Positions 9,154-19,116 are shown, counted from the stretch's first letter. The stretch is DNA of 64,000 nt from Schlegelella_A sp038318385 (GCA_038318385.1 JBBQCD010000019.1:1-64000), one strand, 5' to 3'. The notes: a model not told the origin generated them from the sequence alone. Numbers and translations are program-made.

Positions 9154-10191
9154 TCAATCGGGCTTGGCGCCCGATGCCCTGACGATCTTTCCCCACTTCT
9201 GCGTTTCCGCCTGCACGAAGTCGCGAAACTCGGCCGACGTGCTGCCGCCCAGCGTGAAGCCGCGCGCGCCGAAGAACTCCTGCATGTCGGGGCTGGCGAG
9301 GGCCTTGTTGATCTCCCGGTTGAGCTGCTCGACGACCGGCTGCGGCGTGCCGGCCGGCGCGAACACGCCCTGCCAGGACAGGGCCTCGAAGCCGGGGTAG
9401 CCACTCTCGGCCACGGTCGGCACGTTCGGCAGCAGCGGGCTGCGCTGCTTCGAGGTCACAGCGATCGCCTCGATCTTGCCGGCCTGCACCTGCGGCAGCA
9501 CCACCAGGAAATCGCCGAACATCAGTTGCAGCTGGCCGGCCATCAGGTCCTGCAGCGCGCCGGCGGTCCCCCGGTAGGGAATGTGCACCATGTGCACGCC
9601 GGCGGCGATCTTGAACATCTCGCCGGTCAGGTGCATCGACGTGCCGTTGCCGGCCGAGCCGTAGCTGACCGAGGCGGGCTTGTCCTTCAGCAGTGTCACC
9701 ACCTGCTTGACCGTCTTCGCCGGGAACCCCGGCATGCTCACCAGCACCAGCGGCGCCGAGACCACCAGGCTCACCGGGGTGAAGCTCTTCGTCACGTCGT
9801 ACGGCAGGTTCGGATACAGCGAGGCGCTGATCGCGTGGGTCCCGGTCACGCCCATCAGCAGCGTGTAGCCGTCGGGCGCCGACTTGGCGACGAAGTCCGA
9901 CCCGATGGTGCCGCCCGCGCCGGGCTTGTTGTCGACGACGACCGGCTGGCCGAGCGCGGCGTGCAGCTTCTCGCCGATGCGGCGCGCCAGCAGGTCGGTG
10001 CTGCCCCCGGGCGGGAACGGCACGACGATGTGGATCGGCTTGGCGGGGAAGGACTGCGCGCCGGCCTCGGGCGCGATCGCCGCCATGACGCTGGCGAGAG
10101 CGGCGCCGATCAGCAAGCGGCGCGTGCGGATCGCGCGGCGGCGGTTCGACGGGAAGCGCGGTGAGGTCGTGAGGATCGTGGCAGTCGTCAT
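9154..10191 (-). CDS. Bug-family (TctC-like) periplasmic solute receptor
   Basis: A 345-residue Bug-family extracytoplasmic binding protein. The start ATG at 10191 is followed by a twin-arginine-like stretch and a hydrophobic signal ending in EAGAQS, so it should be exported. The mature protein opens with FPAKPIHIVVPFPPGGSTD, the hallmark of the family, and continues with DNKPGAGGTIGSDFVAKS and GYPGFEALSWQGVFAPAGTP. Bug receptors bind small carboxylates and often lack an adjacent permease, as here: no TctA or TctB is present. The family is greatly expanded in Burkholderiales. It probably captures the substrate handled by the neighbouring amidohydrolase, aldolase and FAD enzyme. Confidence 0.93.
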   Translation of the reverse strand: MTTATILTTSPRFPSNRRRAIRTRRLLIGAALASVMAAIAPEAGAQSFPAKPIHIVVPFPPGGSTDLLARRIGEKLHAALGQPVVVDNKPGAGGTIGSDFVAKSAPDGYTLLMGVTGTHAISASLYPNLPYDVTKSFTPVSLVVSAPLVLVSMPGFPAKTVKQVVTLLKDKPASVSYGSAGNGTSMHLTGEMFKIAAGVHMVHIPYRGTAGALQDLMAGQLQLMFGDFLVVLPQVQAGKIEAIAVTSKQRSPLLPNVPTVAESGYPGFEALSWQGVFAPAGTPQPVVEQLNREINKALASPDMQEFFGARGFTLGGSTSAEFRDFVQAETQKWGKIVRASGAKPD

Positions 10192-10240
10192 CGTGTCACT
10201 CCAGGGTGTCGGGTGGGAAGGTGGCAGGCATGGCGCCGTG

Positions 10241-11476
10241 TCAGAAGCGGTCGGGCCGGAACGGTGCGAGATCGACCTGGGTCGGCCGGCCGGCGACGAG
10301 GTGCGCGACCTCTCGACCCGTGGATGCGCCCAGGCACATGCCGACGTGGCCGTGGCCGAAGGCGAGCCAGGCGTTGGCGGCATGGCGCGTGCGGCCGATC
10401 ACCGGCAGGCTGTCCGGCAGGCAGGGGCGGTGGCCCATCCAGCGCGTCACCTCGGAGGTGTCGAGCCGCGGGAAGAGATGCCGGCCCTGCGTCAGCAGCG
10501 CGTCGGCGCGGGCGTAGTCGGGCGCGGCCGTCAATCCGGCGAATTCCACCGTGCCGGCCAGTCGCAGCCCCATCGCCATCGGGTTGACCATCAGGTTGCG
10601 CTCGACCGCCATCACCGTGTGATTGAGCTTCAGGTTCGAGCTGCGCACGGTGACGTGGTAGCCGCGCTGCGTTTCCAGCGGCACCGGGCTGCCGAGCTGG
10701 CGCGCCAGCGACGCCGACCAGGCCCCGGCCGCAATCACCACGCCGTCGGCCGCGATCGGCTCGCCGCGGTCGAGCCGCACCGCCGTGATCCGATCGCCCT
10801 CGCGCTCGAAACCGGTGGCCGTGGCACGCACGGCCTGCGCGCCATCGGCCAGGCAGCGCGCATGGATCGCCTTGACGAGCGCCGAGGGGTCGAGGGTCGA
10901 GCCGTTCTCCGGCGCCAGCATGCCGAAGCGGAAGCGCCCTTGCAGCTCGGGTTCCAGGCGGGCAAGCTCCTCGGGGCCGATGGCGACCATCTCCACGCCG
11001 AGCGAGCGCCGCAGGTTCATGCCCCATTGCCACTTCGCCGCCGCCTCCTTCGATGAATACACGTACAGGCAACCGCCGCGCTGCACCAGCGCCCCGGCTC
11101 CGGCGCGCTCGACCAGCGGGTCGTAGCAGTCGAAGATCGGCGCGAGCAGCGTGCGCAGCGCGGTGGCGATGCGCGTCACCTCGCCCGGGCTGGAGTGATG
11201 CAACATCCGCACCAGCCACGGCAGAACCAGCGGCGCGTAGCGCCAGCGGACGGTCAGGGGGCCGAGCGGATCGAGCAGCCAGCGCGGGACGCGCCTCCAC
11301 ATTCCCGGCATGCCCACCGGCAGGCAGGCGCTCGGCGACATCGAGCCGGCATTGCCGAACGAGCAGGCCTCGCCGGGTTCCAGCGGATCGACGAAGACGA
11401 CATCGTGGCCATCGCGCTGCAGCCAGGCGGCGGTGCACACGCCGATGATCCCGGTTCCGATGACGACGATGCGCAT
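10241..11476 (-). CDS. FAD-dependent D-amino-acid dehydrogenase-like oxidoreductase
   Basis: A 411-residue DAO-family flavoprotein starting at ATG 11476. The FAD-binding beta-alpha-beta motif VIGTGIIGVCTAAWL is at residues 5-19. The body has GGCLYVYSS, an FGMLAPENGSTLDPSALV segment and the C-terminal SLPVIGRT, all as in DadA-type D-amino-acid dehydrogenases. Length is normal. It would oxidise a D-amino acid or related amine to the keto acid, passing electrons to the respiratory chain. First gene of the minus-strand cluster 11476 to 7105; 50 bp separate it from the Bug receptor gene. Substrate is inferred from family only. Confidence 0.88.
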   Translation of the reverse strand: MRIVVIGTGIIGVCTAAWLQRDGHDVVFVDPLEPGEACSFGNAGSMSPSACLPVGMPGMWRRVPRWLLDPLGPLTVRWRYAPLVLPWLVRMLHHSSPGEVTRIATALRTLLAPIFDCYDPLVERAGAGALVQRGGCLYVYSSKEAAAKWQWGMNLRRSLGVEMVAIGPEELARLEPELQGRFRFGMLAPENGSTLDPSALVKAIHARCLADGAQAVRATATGFEREGDRITAVRLDRGEPIAADGVVIAAGAWSASLARQLGSPVPLETQRGYHVTVRSSNLKLNHTVMAVERNLMVNPMAMGLRLAGTVEFAGLTAAPDYARADALLTQGRHLFPRLDTSEVTRWMGHRPCLPDSLPVIGRTRHAANAWLAFGHGHVGMCLGASTGREVAHLVAGRPTQVDLAPFRPDRF

Positions 11477-11605
11477 GGCCGGTGATGGTAGGGCGCTGAC
11501 CGCCGGCGCGAGGACAGGTATTGCCCTTGGAATTTCAGCCGTCGACCGAAACAGCGCGCGACGAGCTCGAGGGGTTTGCGAAGCCGGCACTGTCAAACCT
11601 GGCTA

Positions 11606-11633
11606 TTGCGAACTTCGAAAAGTGGCCTAGAGT
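11606..11633 (+). promoter_or_regulatory. Candidate sigma-70 promoter for the small lipoprotein gene
   Basis: TTGCGA at 11606-11611 and TAGAGT at 11628-11633 are separated by 16 bp and lie about 85 bp upstream of the lipoprotein start at 11719, in the only non-coding gap of the region. Match to consensus is moderate; assigned by eye. Confidence 0.3.
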
Positions 11634-11718
11634 TCCCGCGTTCCCCGGCGATGCCGCAACGCCTTCTGTCGTTGCCCCAAGGTCGCTTCAAGGCTTTCGA
11701 ATCAATCAAGGAGAAGTC

Positions 11719-12402
11719 ATGAGGTTCACTTCAGGATTCATCGGAGTTTGTCTTGGCGCCGTGCTCGGCCTCGGCGGCTGCGCGCAGATGCAGCCAGAGG
11801 GGGCTGGGCAGGCCACGCGGGTCGCGCAGGTCGCCGCTTCGGCGGCCCGGTCGGCGCCGGAGCGGGAGTTCGTCATCACCCCGGAGATCATGAGGGCGGC
11901 TCTGCAGTTCGCGATCGCCAAGAAGGCGGCCTATACCGACCCAGTCGACTGCAACCCCGTCGTCAATGTGTGTGAACGGGTGAAGATCCGCATCGTCCAG
12001 CCCCAGGACGCGAACGGCGTCTATTGCGTCGGGCTGATTCCCGAATCGATCAAATTCGGACCTTCGGACAACGTCGCGAAGACGATCGTGTGGGAAATCG
12101 TCCCGCCACCTCCTGGCACGAGCAACCCGCCGAACTCCAAGTACGAGTTCTACGAGGACAGCAAGGTCACCGGCATCGTCCTGTTGAACGACTCGAATCC
12201 GGCACAGCTCAAGAACGGAAAGCTCGGTAACGGCAACACGGGCAACAAGGACCCGCTCTACTACAACATGAGGAACGATCACAAGAAGAAGCTCGACGCC
12301 TCTTACCTGCCCATCATCGTGCAGCGGGTTCCGGCCTCGACGACAGATCCGGAGAAGGTGGCCCTCTGCGGCACGCCCGACCCGCGCATCCTCAACGATT
12401 GA
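11719..12402 (+). CDS. Hypothetical lipoprotein
   Basis: A 227-residue exported lipoprotein. ATG 11719 is preceded by AAGGAGAAGTC, a strong Shine-Dalgarno, which fixes the start. The signal ends in LGLGGC, so the Cys is the likely lipidation site. The mature part has a conserved-looking core with paired cysteines (VDCNPVVNVCERVKIRI and GVYCVGLIPES), then a beta-rich part YKYEFYEDSKV-like and a C-terminal Cys. I do not recognise the family. It stands alone, convergent with the cyclase-ATPase-TPR gene that ends 20 bp downstream. Confidence 0.8.
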   Translation: MRFTSGFIGVCLGAVLGLGGCAQMQPEGAGQATRVAQVAASAARSAPEREFVITPEIMRAALQFAIAKKAAYTDPVDCNPVVNVCERVKIRIVQPQDANGVYCVGLIPESIKFGPSDNVAKTIVWEIVPPPPGTSNPPNSKYEFYEDSKVTGIVLLNDSNPAQLKNGKLGNGNTGNKDPLYYNMRNDHKKKLDASYLPIIVQRVPASTTDPEKVALCGTPDPRILND

Positions 12403-12421
12403 CGCGCCCGGCGACGGTGCC

Positions 12422-15307
12422 TCACGGGACGACCGGCGACGCACCGATCGTCGCGAGGCGGCGTCGCAGTTCCGAATCCGGCCGGCAGTCGAGTTCGTCG
12501 GCGATGCACTGCGCGTGACTGAGCGCCTCTTCCGCGGCGCTGCCGTTGGCAGCCAGGAGTTCGATCTCGGCACGGTCGCAAAGCAGCAGCGCGTGGCTCA
12601 GAGGGTCGGCGATCGCGACGAGGAGGGCTTCGCCGCGGTCCAGCGTCTCGCGGGCCGCTGGCATCAGTCCCTGTCGAGCCCGCGCCTGGGCGAGGTAGCC
12701 CCGGAACTGCCCCTCCGAGCGGCGGTCGGCCGAGGTTACGGCTCCCTTGACCGCCTGCTCGAGATTCTCGGCCGCCTCGGCGTGGCGGCCCTCGGCAATC
12801 AACAGAATGCCGAGATTGCAGAGCACGGTGTAAGCCAGCCGCATGTGGCCCATCTCGCGCGCCGCGCTCAATGCCAGCTCGAACTGCTCCCGGGCCTCGG
12901 CAGCGCGACCCTGCTCCTGATAGAGCAGGCCGAGGTTGCAGCGGCCATTGCCTTCTTGGCGACGGTCGCCGACCTGGCTGGCAATCGCCAGTGCTCGCTC
13001 GTAGTGGTCGCCCGCCAGCGCCAGGTCGCCCAGCGCGTGGTGGAGGCTTCCCAGGTTGCCCAGCAATGCGCCTTCGGTGCGACGGTCTCCCGTCGACCTG
13101 GCGATGGCGAGCGCCTCCTCGTAGTGGCTCCGTGCTTCCGCGAAGCGGGACTGGTGATCCATCAATCGACCCAGGGCGTTCAGGGCAGAGGCTTGCAGGG
13201 CTCTGGCGCCGATCTCGCGGCTCAGACGCCGCGCCTCCGAGAGTGTGGCCAAGGCGGCCCCAAGGTCTCCTGCGCGCGTCTCCAGGTTGCCGCGCACCAG
13301 CATCAGGCGGACCGTTCCCTGCACGTCGGAAGCGCGTGACGTCCATCGCAGGCCGTCCTCCACGAGCGGCCGCGCGTCCTCGCCCTCGCCCAGCATGTCG
13401 AGCGCGCTCCCGGCGACCCAGCGCGTCCAGCCCCTCTGCCCGTCGCTCAGCGTGCCCATCGCATCAACCCTGCGGGCCAGCTCTGCTGCGGACTGGTACG
13501 GGCCTGTCAAACGCAGGGCTGTCCAGGCTCCCACCAGGCAGCCGACCGCGCAGGTTCCGTCTCCTGCGTCTGCGGCCGCGCGACAGGCGGCGACCAGGTT
13601 GTTGAGCTCGGCGCACCGATCTGCCGGGACCGCCAATTCGTCCATCGCGGCGAAGTAGCGCCAATGGCGTGCACGCGTCTCGGCCTCGCCCTGCGGTCCG
13701 CTGCGCTCGAATCGACCGGGCGTGCGCAGGTGCTGGGCGGCGTAGTCGCGAACGCTTTCGAGCAGGTCGAAGCGCTCGTCTCCGACGAGGCGCACGAGGC
13801 TCTTGTCGACCAGCCACTGCACCAGGTCGACGGTGCCCATCGTGCCCGAAGGAAGATCGATGCCGACCACCGCACTCGCCGATTCGATGGTGAAGCCACC
13901 CTCGAACACCGACAAGCGACCCAGCGCTGCCTTCTCGGGCTCGCTGAGCAGTTCCCAGGACCAGTCCAGCGCCGCCCGCAACGTCGCCTGTCGATCGTGC
14001 CGGCCGGAATGCGAAAGCAGCACGTCGAAGCGGTCCTTCATGCGGGCCAGCAGAGCGCCCGGCGCCAGCACTCGCGCGCGCGGGGCCGCGAGCTCGATTG
14101 CCAGCGGCAGGCAGTCGAGGACCTTCACGAGTTGCCTGACGGCGGCCGAGTCGTCGGACCCCTGGCCGTAGCCTTGGCGGGCAGCGCCCGCGCGCTTCAG
14201 AAAGAGCTGCACGGCATCCTCGAGATCGAGCGGTTGCACCGTGAGGATCGACTCGCCGACGATGCCTAGAACCTCCCGCGTGGTCACGATGAACTGCGCG
14301 AGAGGCGCCCGCTCCAGCCAGCGTCCCAGGGTCTCCTCGGCGAGCCGGGCCACCTGCTCGAAGTTGTCCAGCAACACCAGGCATTTGCCGCGGCCCACGA
14401 TCGCCTGCCCCAGCTGGACCACGGGGTCGGATTGGCCAAGGGGCACCTCGAGGCCCTGGGCGACGGCGAAGAGAGCGCCCTCCAGCCCGCGTGCCTGCGC
14501 GAGGTCGCAGAACCAGACGCCGCCGGGGTAGACCGCCCGGCGCGACCATGCGAAGCGGGTCACCAGGCGGGTCTTGCCTACGCCGCCCATGCCCAACACC
14601 GAAACGAGTCGGCACCCGTCGTCGAGCCGTGTCGCCAGCGCTTGCAGCGATGCCTGCCGGCCGACGAATGAATCGCGCTCCGCTGGCAGCGTGTGACGCA
14701 CCTCGCGAAGCGGTTGCCAGAGGTCCCCCTGGCGCACAACCCGATGCACCTTCTCGCCGTCCGTGGGCGTCGTGAAGGCCGCATCGTCGGCGACGACCTC
14801 GAACAGTTCGAGCGGTTCCGACATTCCCTGCAGCAACCAGTGGCCGTGCGACTGGATGCGCAACGCCGACGGTCCGAGCGCCCTTCTCGCATCTTCGCTC
14901 AGCAGCGTCTGGCCTCCTGCGGCGATCGACATCACGCGGGCGACCTTCGGCACCGCGATGCCTTCGACCTCGATCGGCTTGGCGCCGCGGGCGACGTCCT
15001 CCGCCGAGTTGGCCCGCAGGCCTACGGGACCGAAATGGATGCCGGCCCGGGTGCTGATGCCCAGGCCGTGGTCGCGGACGGTCGCGTGATAGGCAAGCGC
15101 ATACCCCAGGGCGTCGGCAGCCGAGTCGAACAGCAGCAGCATGCCGTCGGTCTTGTCGATCTCCAGTCCGCGCCAGCGCGGGATGAGGTCGCGCGCCAGC
15201 CGATCGTGCGCCGACCACAGCGCCCGCGCGGCGTCCTCACCCAACTGCTCGGTGAGTTGAGTGCTTCCAACGACGTCGGTCAACAGCAGAGCATGAAGGG
15301 CGGCCAT
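12422..15307 (-). CDS. Class III nucleotidyl cyclase-domain protein with ATPase and TPR domains
   Basis: A 961-residue signalling protein. Residues 1-170 form a class III adenylyl/guanylyl cyclase homology domain: LLTDVVGST with metal Asp11, KTDGMLLLF with Asp54, and a HFGPVG stretch. After a linker, residues about 212-560 form an AAA/NB-ARC-like ATPase with Walker A LGMGGVGKT (239-247) and LVLLDNFEQV as Walker B. The last 400 residues are TPR repeats (ALNALGRLMDHQ, ALLGNLGSLHH, GRCNLGLLYQEQGR). This matches the adenylate cyclase-ATPase-TPR proteins of proteobacteria and mycobacteria. Whether the cyclase is active is unclear; a transition-state Asn/Arg pair is not obvious by eye. It lies divergent from the MATE exporter (152 bp gap). 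Confidence 0.87.
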   Translation of the reverse strand: MAALHALLLTDVVGSTQLTEQLGEDAARALWSAHDRLARDLIPRWRGLEIDKTDGMLLLFDSAADALGYALAYHATVRDHGLGISTRAGIHFGPVGLRANSAEDVARGAKPIEVEGIAVPKVARVMSIAAGGQTLLSEDARRALGPSALRIQSHGHWLLQGMSEPLELFEVVADDAAFTTPTDGEKVHRVVRQGDLWQPLREVRHTLPAERDSFVGRQASLQALATRLDDGCRLVSVLGMGGVGKTRLVTRFAWSRRAVYPGGVWFCDLAQARGLEGALFAVAQGLEVPLGQSDPVVQLGQAIVGRGKCLVLLDNFEQVARLAEETLGRWLERAPLAQFIVTTREVLGIVGESILTVQPLDLEDAVQLFLKRAGAARQGYGQGSDDSAAVRQLVKVLDCLPLAIELAAPRARVLAPGALLARMKDRFDVLLSHSGRHDRQATLRAALDWSWELLSEPEKAALGRLSVFEGGFTIESASAVVGIDLPSGTMGTVDLVQWLVDKSLVRLVGDERFDLLESVRDYAAQHLRTPGRFERSGPQGEAETRARHWRYFAAMDELAVPADRCAELNNLVAACRAAADAGDGTCAVGCLVGAWTALRLTGPYQSAAELARRVDAMGTLSDGQRGWTRWVAGSALDMLGEGEDARPLVEDGLRWTSRASDVQGTVRLMLVRGNLETRAGDLGAALATLSEARRLSREIGARALQASALNALGRLMDHQSRFAEARSHYEEALAIARSTGDRRTEGALLGNLGSLHHALGDLALAGDHYERALAIASQVGDRRQEGNGRCNLGLLYQEQGRAAEAREQFELALSAAREMGHMRLAYTVLCNLGILLIAEGRHAEAAENLEQAVKGAVTSADRRSEGQFRGYLAQARARQGLMPAARETLDRGEALLVAIADPLSHALLLCDRAEIELLAANGSAAEEALSHAQCIADELDCRPDSELRRRLATIGASPVVP

Positions 15308-15458
15308 GTGCTCGTCTCGCGTCGGACGATGATCACCGCCGGCTCATCGGGTTGTCAACAAGAGCCTGCCGCGCGTCCCCGGTGTGCTCGACCGCGCCGG
15401 CGGGCATGATGAAGGCGCGCTGGACGCGGCGCTCAGGCCATAGAAGGAAACATCACCC

Positions 15459-16856
15459 GTGACGAGAGCCGCCGCCTCCCTTCCAGCCACCGAGGCGACG
15501 CCCGTTGCCGCCGCCCGGACGCCCGATCCACTGCTGAGCGCGCCTTTGCTGCCGACGCTGTTGCGCTTCGCCCTGCCCAACATGGTCGCGATGCTCGCCA
15601 CCGCGCTCGCCGCGATCGCCGAGACCGCCTACGTCGGCAGCTTCGGCACGGCGTCGCTGGCCGGCATGGCGCTTGTGTTTCCGCTGGTGATGCTGCAGGC
15701 CATGATGTCGGCAGGCGCCATGGGCGGCGGCGTGTCGTCCGCCGTGAGTCGGGCCTTCGGCGCCGGCGACCCCGAGCGCGCCAGCGCGCTGGCGGTGCAT
15801 GCGATGTGGATCGGCGTCGGCATCGGTGCGGTCTACATGGTCACGATGCTCACCTTCGGCCGGGCGCTGTTCACGGCGCTGGGCGGTCGCGGCGAGGCCC
15901 TGGCGGCGGCGGTGGCCTATGCGAACGTGGCGTTCCTCGGTTCGGTGTTCCTGTGGCTGGTGAACACCTTCTCCTCGGTGATCCGAGGCTCGGGCAACAT
16001 GCGCGTGCCGTCGGCCACCTTGCTGCTGGTCGCGGTCGCGCAGGTGCTCGTCGGCGGGGCGCTGGGGCTCGGCTGGGGGCCCTTCCCGCGCCAGGGCATG
16101 GCCGGCGTGGCGGCCGGTCAGGTGGCGGCGAATGCGGTCGGCGCCGTCTTTCTACTGGCCTATCTGGCGTCGGGCCGGGCTCGCGTGCAGTTGCGCGTCC
16201 GTGGCACGCCACTGCAATGGCCGCTGGCGCGCGACATCCTGCGCGTCGGCGCCGTCGCCTGCCTGTCGCCGTTGCAGACGGTGCTGACGATCCTGATCCT
16301 GACACGGCTGGTGTCGCACTTCGGCACCGATGCGCTCGCCGGCTACGGCATCGGCACGCGGCTCGAGTTCCTGCTGATTCCGATCGCCTTCGCGGTCGGC
16401 GTGGCCTCGGTGCCCGTGGTCGGCATGGCCATCGGTGCCGGCAAGGTGGCGCGTGCGCGCAAGGCGGCATGGACCGCCGCGTGGCTCGCCGCCGGCCTGC
16501 TCGGCGTGCTCGGACTGGTTGTCGCGCTCGCACCCGACCTGTGGACGCTGCGCTTCACGCAGGACCGGGCGGTGGTCGATGCGGCCGCGCTCTACTTTCG
16601 CTGGGCCGGGCCCGCTTACGGTCTCTTCGGCCTCGGGCTGAGTCTCTACTTCTCGTCGCTGGGCGCCGGCAAGGCGGCCGGCCCGGTGCTGGCCGGCACG
16701 CTGCGCCTGATGGTGGTGGCAGCGGGAGGCGCGGCACTGGCCTGGGCGCAGACGCCCCCGTGGACGATCTTCGCCCTGGTGGCGCTGGCGATGGCCGCGT
16801 ACGGCGTGGCCACGGTGGTGGCGATACGCACCACCCCTTGGGGCATCGAGCGCTGA
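15459..16856 (+). CDS. MATE-family efflux transporter
   Basis: A 465-residue inner-membrane transporter with about 12 hydrophobic segments in two six-helix halves. GTG 15459 is preceded by AGAAGGAAA at suitable spacing. Family signs: RFALPNMVAMLA in helix 1, ETAYVGSFGTASLAGMALVFP, AGYGIGTRLEFLL and PVVGMAIGAGKVARAR, the start of the second half. MATE proteins export cationic drugs and organic compounds using a Na+ or H+ gradient. No regulator adjoins it. Substrate unknown. Confidence 0.92.
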   Translation: MTRAAASLPATEATPVAAARTPDPLLSAPLLPTLLRFALPNMVAMLATALAAIAETAYVGSFGTASLAGMALVFPLVMLQAMMSAGAMGGGVSSAVSRAFGAGDPERASALAVHAMWIGVGIGAVYMVTMLTFGRALFTALGGRGEALAAAVAYANVAFLGSVFLWLVNTFSSVIRGSGNMRVPSATLLLVAVAQVLVGGALGLGWGPFPRQGMAGVAAGQVAANAVGAVFLLAYLASGRARVQLRVRGTPLQWPLARDILRVGAVACLSPLQTVLTILILTRLVSHFGTDALAGYGIGTRLEFLLIPIAFAVGVASVPVVGMAIGAGKVARARKAAWTAAWLAAGLLGVLGLVVALAPDLWTLRFTQDRAVVDAAALYFRWAGPAYGLFGLGLSLYFSSLGAGKAAGPVLAGTLRLMVVAAGGAALAWAQTPPWTIFALVALAMAAYGVATVVAIRTTPWGIER

Positions 16857-17130
16857 GCCTATCGTGTGTTCCGGAAGGGGACAGACGACCCGACGCGCCA
16901 GAAGAGGACGCGATCAGTGCGCCCCTCGCTCCTGTGCGCTTCGCCATCGCAGCTTACGCTGCGGCGTCGTCCGAGCGGCTCCCCGCGCGGCAATGCCGCC
17001 GCATGCCGCACGAGTCGTCAGTCGGCGGTCGACCGGGACCGCGTCTCGGGTTTACCCCAAGTCGCGCGGGATTTGCCTCGGTGCTTGAATACCTGCCGCA
17101 TCGGTGTCGATGCGCAGCAAGGGGGCGGAA

Positions 17131-19116
17131 ATGAAGCAGGCTCGCGTCTTTGATTCTCTCGCGGCGCGACGGCTGTGCGCCCTCGCCGGTGCCGCGGTGT
17201 TCCTCGCGATGGGTTGGGCGCAGGCGCAGGCCGCCACGGTCAATCGCCTCATCCAGCAGGCAGGAACCGGTTTCGTGCAGTCCCTGCCGGAGGGTACGGA
17301 CACCGTCCGGGGACTGGAATTCGATCCGCGCCTCGCCGGCGTGGCGGAGCCCGAGATCCACGGCAGCGGTGCGGCCGCGGCAGCCGCTTCGAAGTCGGTG
17401 CGTTCGGGCGGTCGAAAGGTCAATCGCAGCATCGCCAGGCATCGCGGCCGCGGCGACGACGAGAACGAGTCCGCCATGAGCCGGTCCCGTCCGGAACTGC
17501 AACTCAGCATCGACGGGATCAACTTTCGCCAGCAGCGACTGGCTAACGGTGGCAACCAGTTCTCGGTCGAGCCGCCCGACCAGGCTCTTTGCGTGGGCAA
17601 CGGCTTCGTCGTCGAAGCGGTCAACACCGTGATGCGGGTGTTCAGCACGTCGGGCAGCGCGCTGTCGTCGGTCGTCGACCTCAACACCTTCTACGGGTAT
17701 CCGGCCGCGATCAATCGCAGCACCGGCGTGCCCGGTCCGGCGATCACGGACCCGATCTGCCATTTCGACGCCGACACCCAGCGCTTCTTCCTGGTGGTCC
17801 TGACGCTCGATGCGGACTTCAACGCCACCGGCAGGAACCACCTCGACATCGCCGTCAGTACCGGCCCCAACCCCCTGGGCACCTGGAACATCTATCGCCT
17901 GCCGGTGCAGAACGACGGCACCGACGGCACCCCGATGCACATCGGGGCGAACTACGCGGGCGGCGGCGACTGCCCGTGCCTGGGCGACTACCCGCACATC
18001 GGTGCCGATGCCCACGGCATCTACCTGACGACCAACGAATTCCCGCTGACCACCGACGGGTTCAACGCGGCTCAGGTCTATGCGCTGTCCAAGCGTGCCC
18101 TGGCGGCCGGAGCGGCGTCGGTGAACGTGGTTCAGTTCGACACCATCGACAACCTGCTGCAGCCCGACGGCACCCCGGGTTTCACCGTCTGGCCCGCGAT
18201 CAGCCCGGATGCGCGCAGCTTCGAGCGCGACAACGGCGGCACGCAGTACTTCATGAGCTCCCAGGCCGTCTTCAACGACAGCGGCGACGACAACCGCATC
18301 CGCCTGTGGGCCCTGACGAACACCCGATCGCTGGATTCGGCTTCGCCCAGCCTGCGGCTGACCGCGGGCGTGGCCAAGGTGCGGCGCTATGCGGTTCCGC
18401 CGCTGGCGGACCAGAAGAACGGCAGCGCGCCGCTCAAGGACTGCATCAACGACACCACGCTCGCCACACCCTACGGACCGGGCTGCTGGCAGTACATCTT
18501 CCTGAACGAGCCGGCCCACGACGAGGTCCTGTCGCCGCTCGACAGCAACGACTCGCGCATGCAGCAGGTGTCCTTCGCCAACGGCTTGCTGTGGGGGGCG
18601 CTCGACACCGCCGTCAAGGTGCGGGGCCGCGAGCAGGCCGGCATCGCCTACTTCGCCATCAAGCCTGACGTCGACGACAGGCGGGTCAAGGGCGAGACGA
18701 AGACCCAGGGTGTGATCGCCCTGCGGGACAACAACCTCACCTATCCGGCGCTCGCGATGCTGGGCAACGGCAGGGGCGTCATGGCCTTCACGCTGGTGGG
18801 CATGGATCACCATCCGACGGCCGCCTATGTCGGCATGGACGACAGGCGCGGCGCCAGCGACATCCGCGTCGCGGCCGAAGGGGTCGGGCCGCAGGACGGC
18901 TTTTCGGGCTACAAGGCATTCGGAGATCCGCCGCGGCCGCGCTGGGGAGACTACGGCGCGGCGGCGGTCGACGGCGACACGATCTGGATCGCCTCCGAGT
19001 ACGTGGGACAGACCTGTGCCCTGTCGGAGTACGTGTCGGCGCCATTCGGCAGTTGTGGCGGAACGCGCACGTCCCTGGGCAACTGGGGGACGCGGATATC
19101 GAAGGTCAGGCCGTAG
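17131..19116 (+). CDS. Large secreted protein of unknown function
   Basis: A 661-residue exported protein. I chose ATG 17131, which has GGGGGCGG upstream and is followed by a Sec signal with core LCALAGAAVFLAMGWAQAQA. The mature protein has a basic, low-complexity stretch (about 90-130), then a beta-rich body. Repeated elements such as GDYPHIGADAHGIYLTTNEF and RWGDYGAAAVDGDTIWIASE resemble blades of a propeller, with an asparagine/aspartate-rich surface and several cysteine pairs (GGGDCPCLG). There is no PEP-CTERM, GlyGly-CTERM or autotransporter end; it stops at TRISKVRP. No enzyme motif is recognisable. The 274 bp before it hold no gene. Confidence 0.8.
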   Translation: MKQARVFDSLAARRLCALAGAAVFLAMGWAQAQAATVNRLIQQAGTGFVQSLPEGTDTVRGLEFDPRLAGVAEPEIHGSGAAAAAASKSVRSGGRKVNRSIARHRGRGDDENESAMSRSRPELQLSIDGINFRQQRLANGGNQFSVEPPDQALCVGNGFVVEAVNTVMRVFSTSGSALSSVVDLNTFYGYPAAINRSTGVPGPAITDPICHFDADTQRFFLVVLTLDADFNATGRNHLDIAVSTGPNPLGTWNIYRLPVQNDGTDGTPMHIGANYAGGGDCPCLGDYPHIGADAHGIYLTTNEFPLTTDGFNAAQVYALSKRALAAGAASVNVVQFDTIDNLLQPDGTPGFTVWPAISPDARSFERDNGGTQYFMSSQAVFNDSGDDNRIRLWALTNTRSLDSASPSLRLTAGVAKVRRYAVPPLADQKNGSAPLKDCINDTTLATPYGPGCWQYIFLNEPAHDEVLSPLDSNDSRMQQVSFANGLLWGALDTAVKVRGREQAGIAYFAIKPDVDDRRVKGETKTQGVIALRDNNLTYPALAMLGNGRGVMAFTLVGMDHHPTAAYVGMDDRRGASDIRVAAEGVGPQDGFSGYKAFGDPPRPRWGDYGAAAVDGDTIWIASEYVGQTCALSEYVSAPFGSCGGTRTSLGNWGTRISKVRP

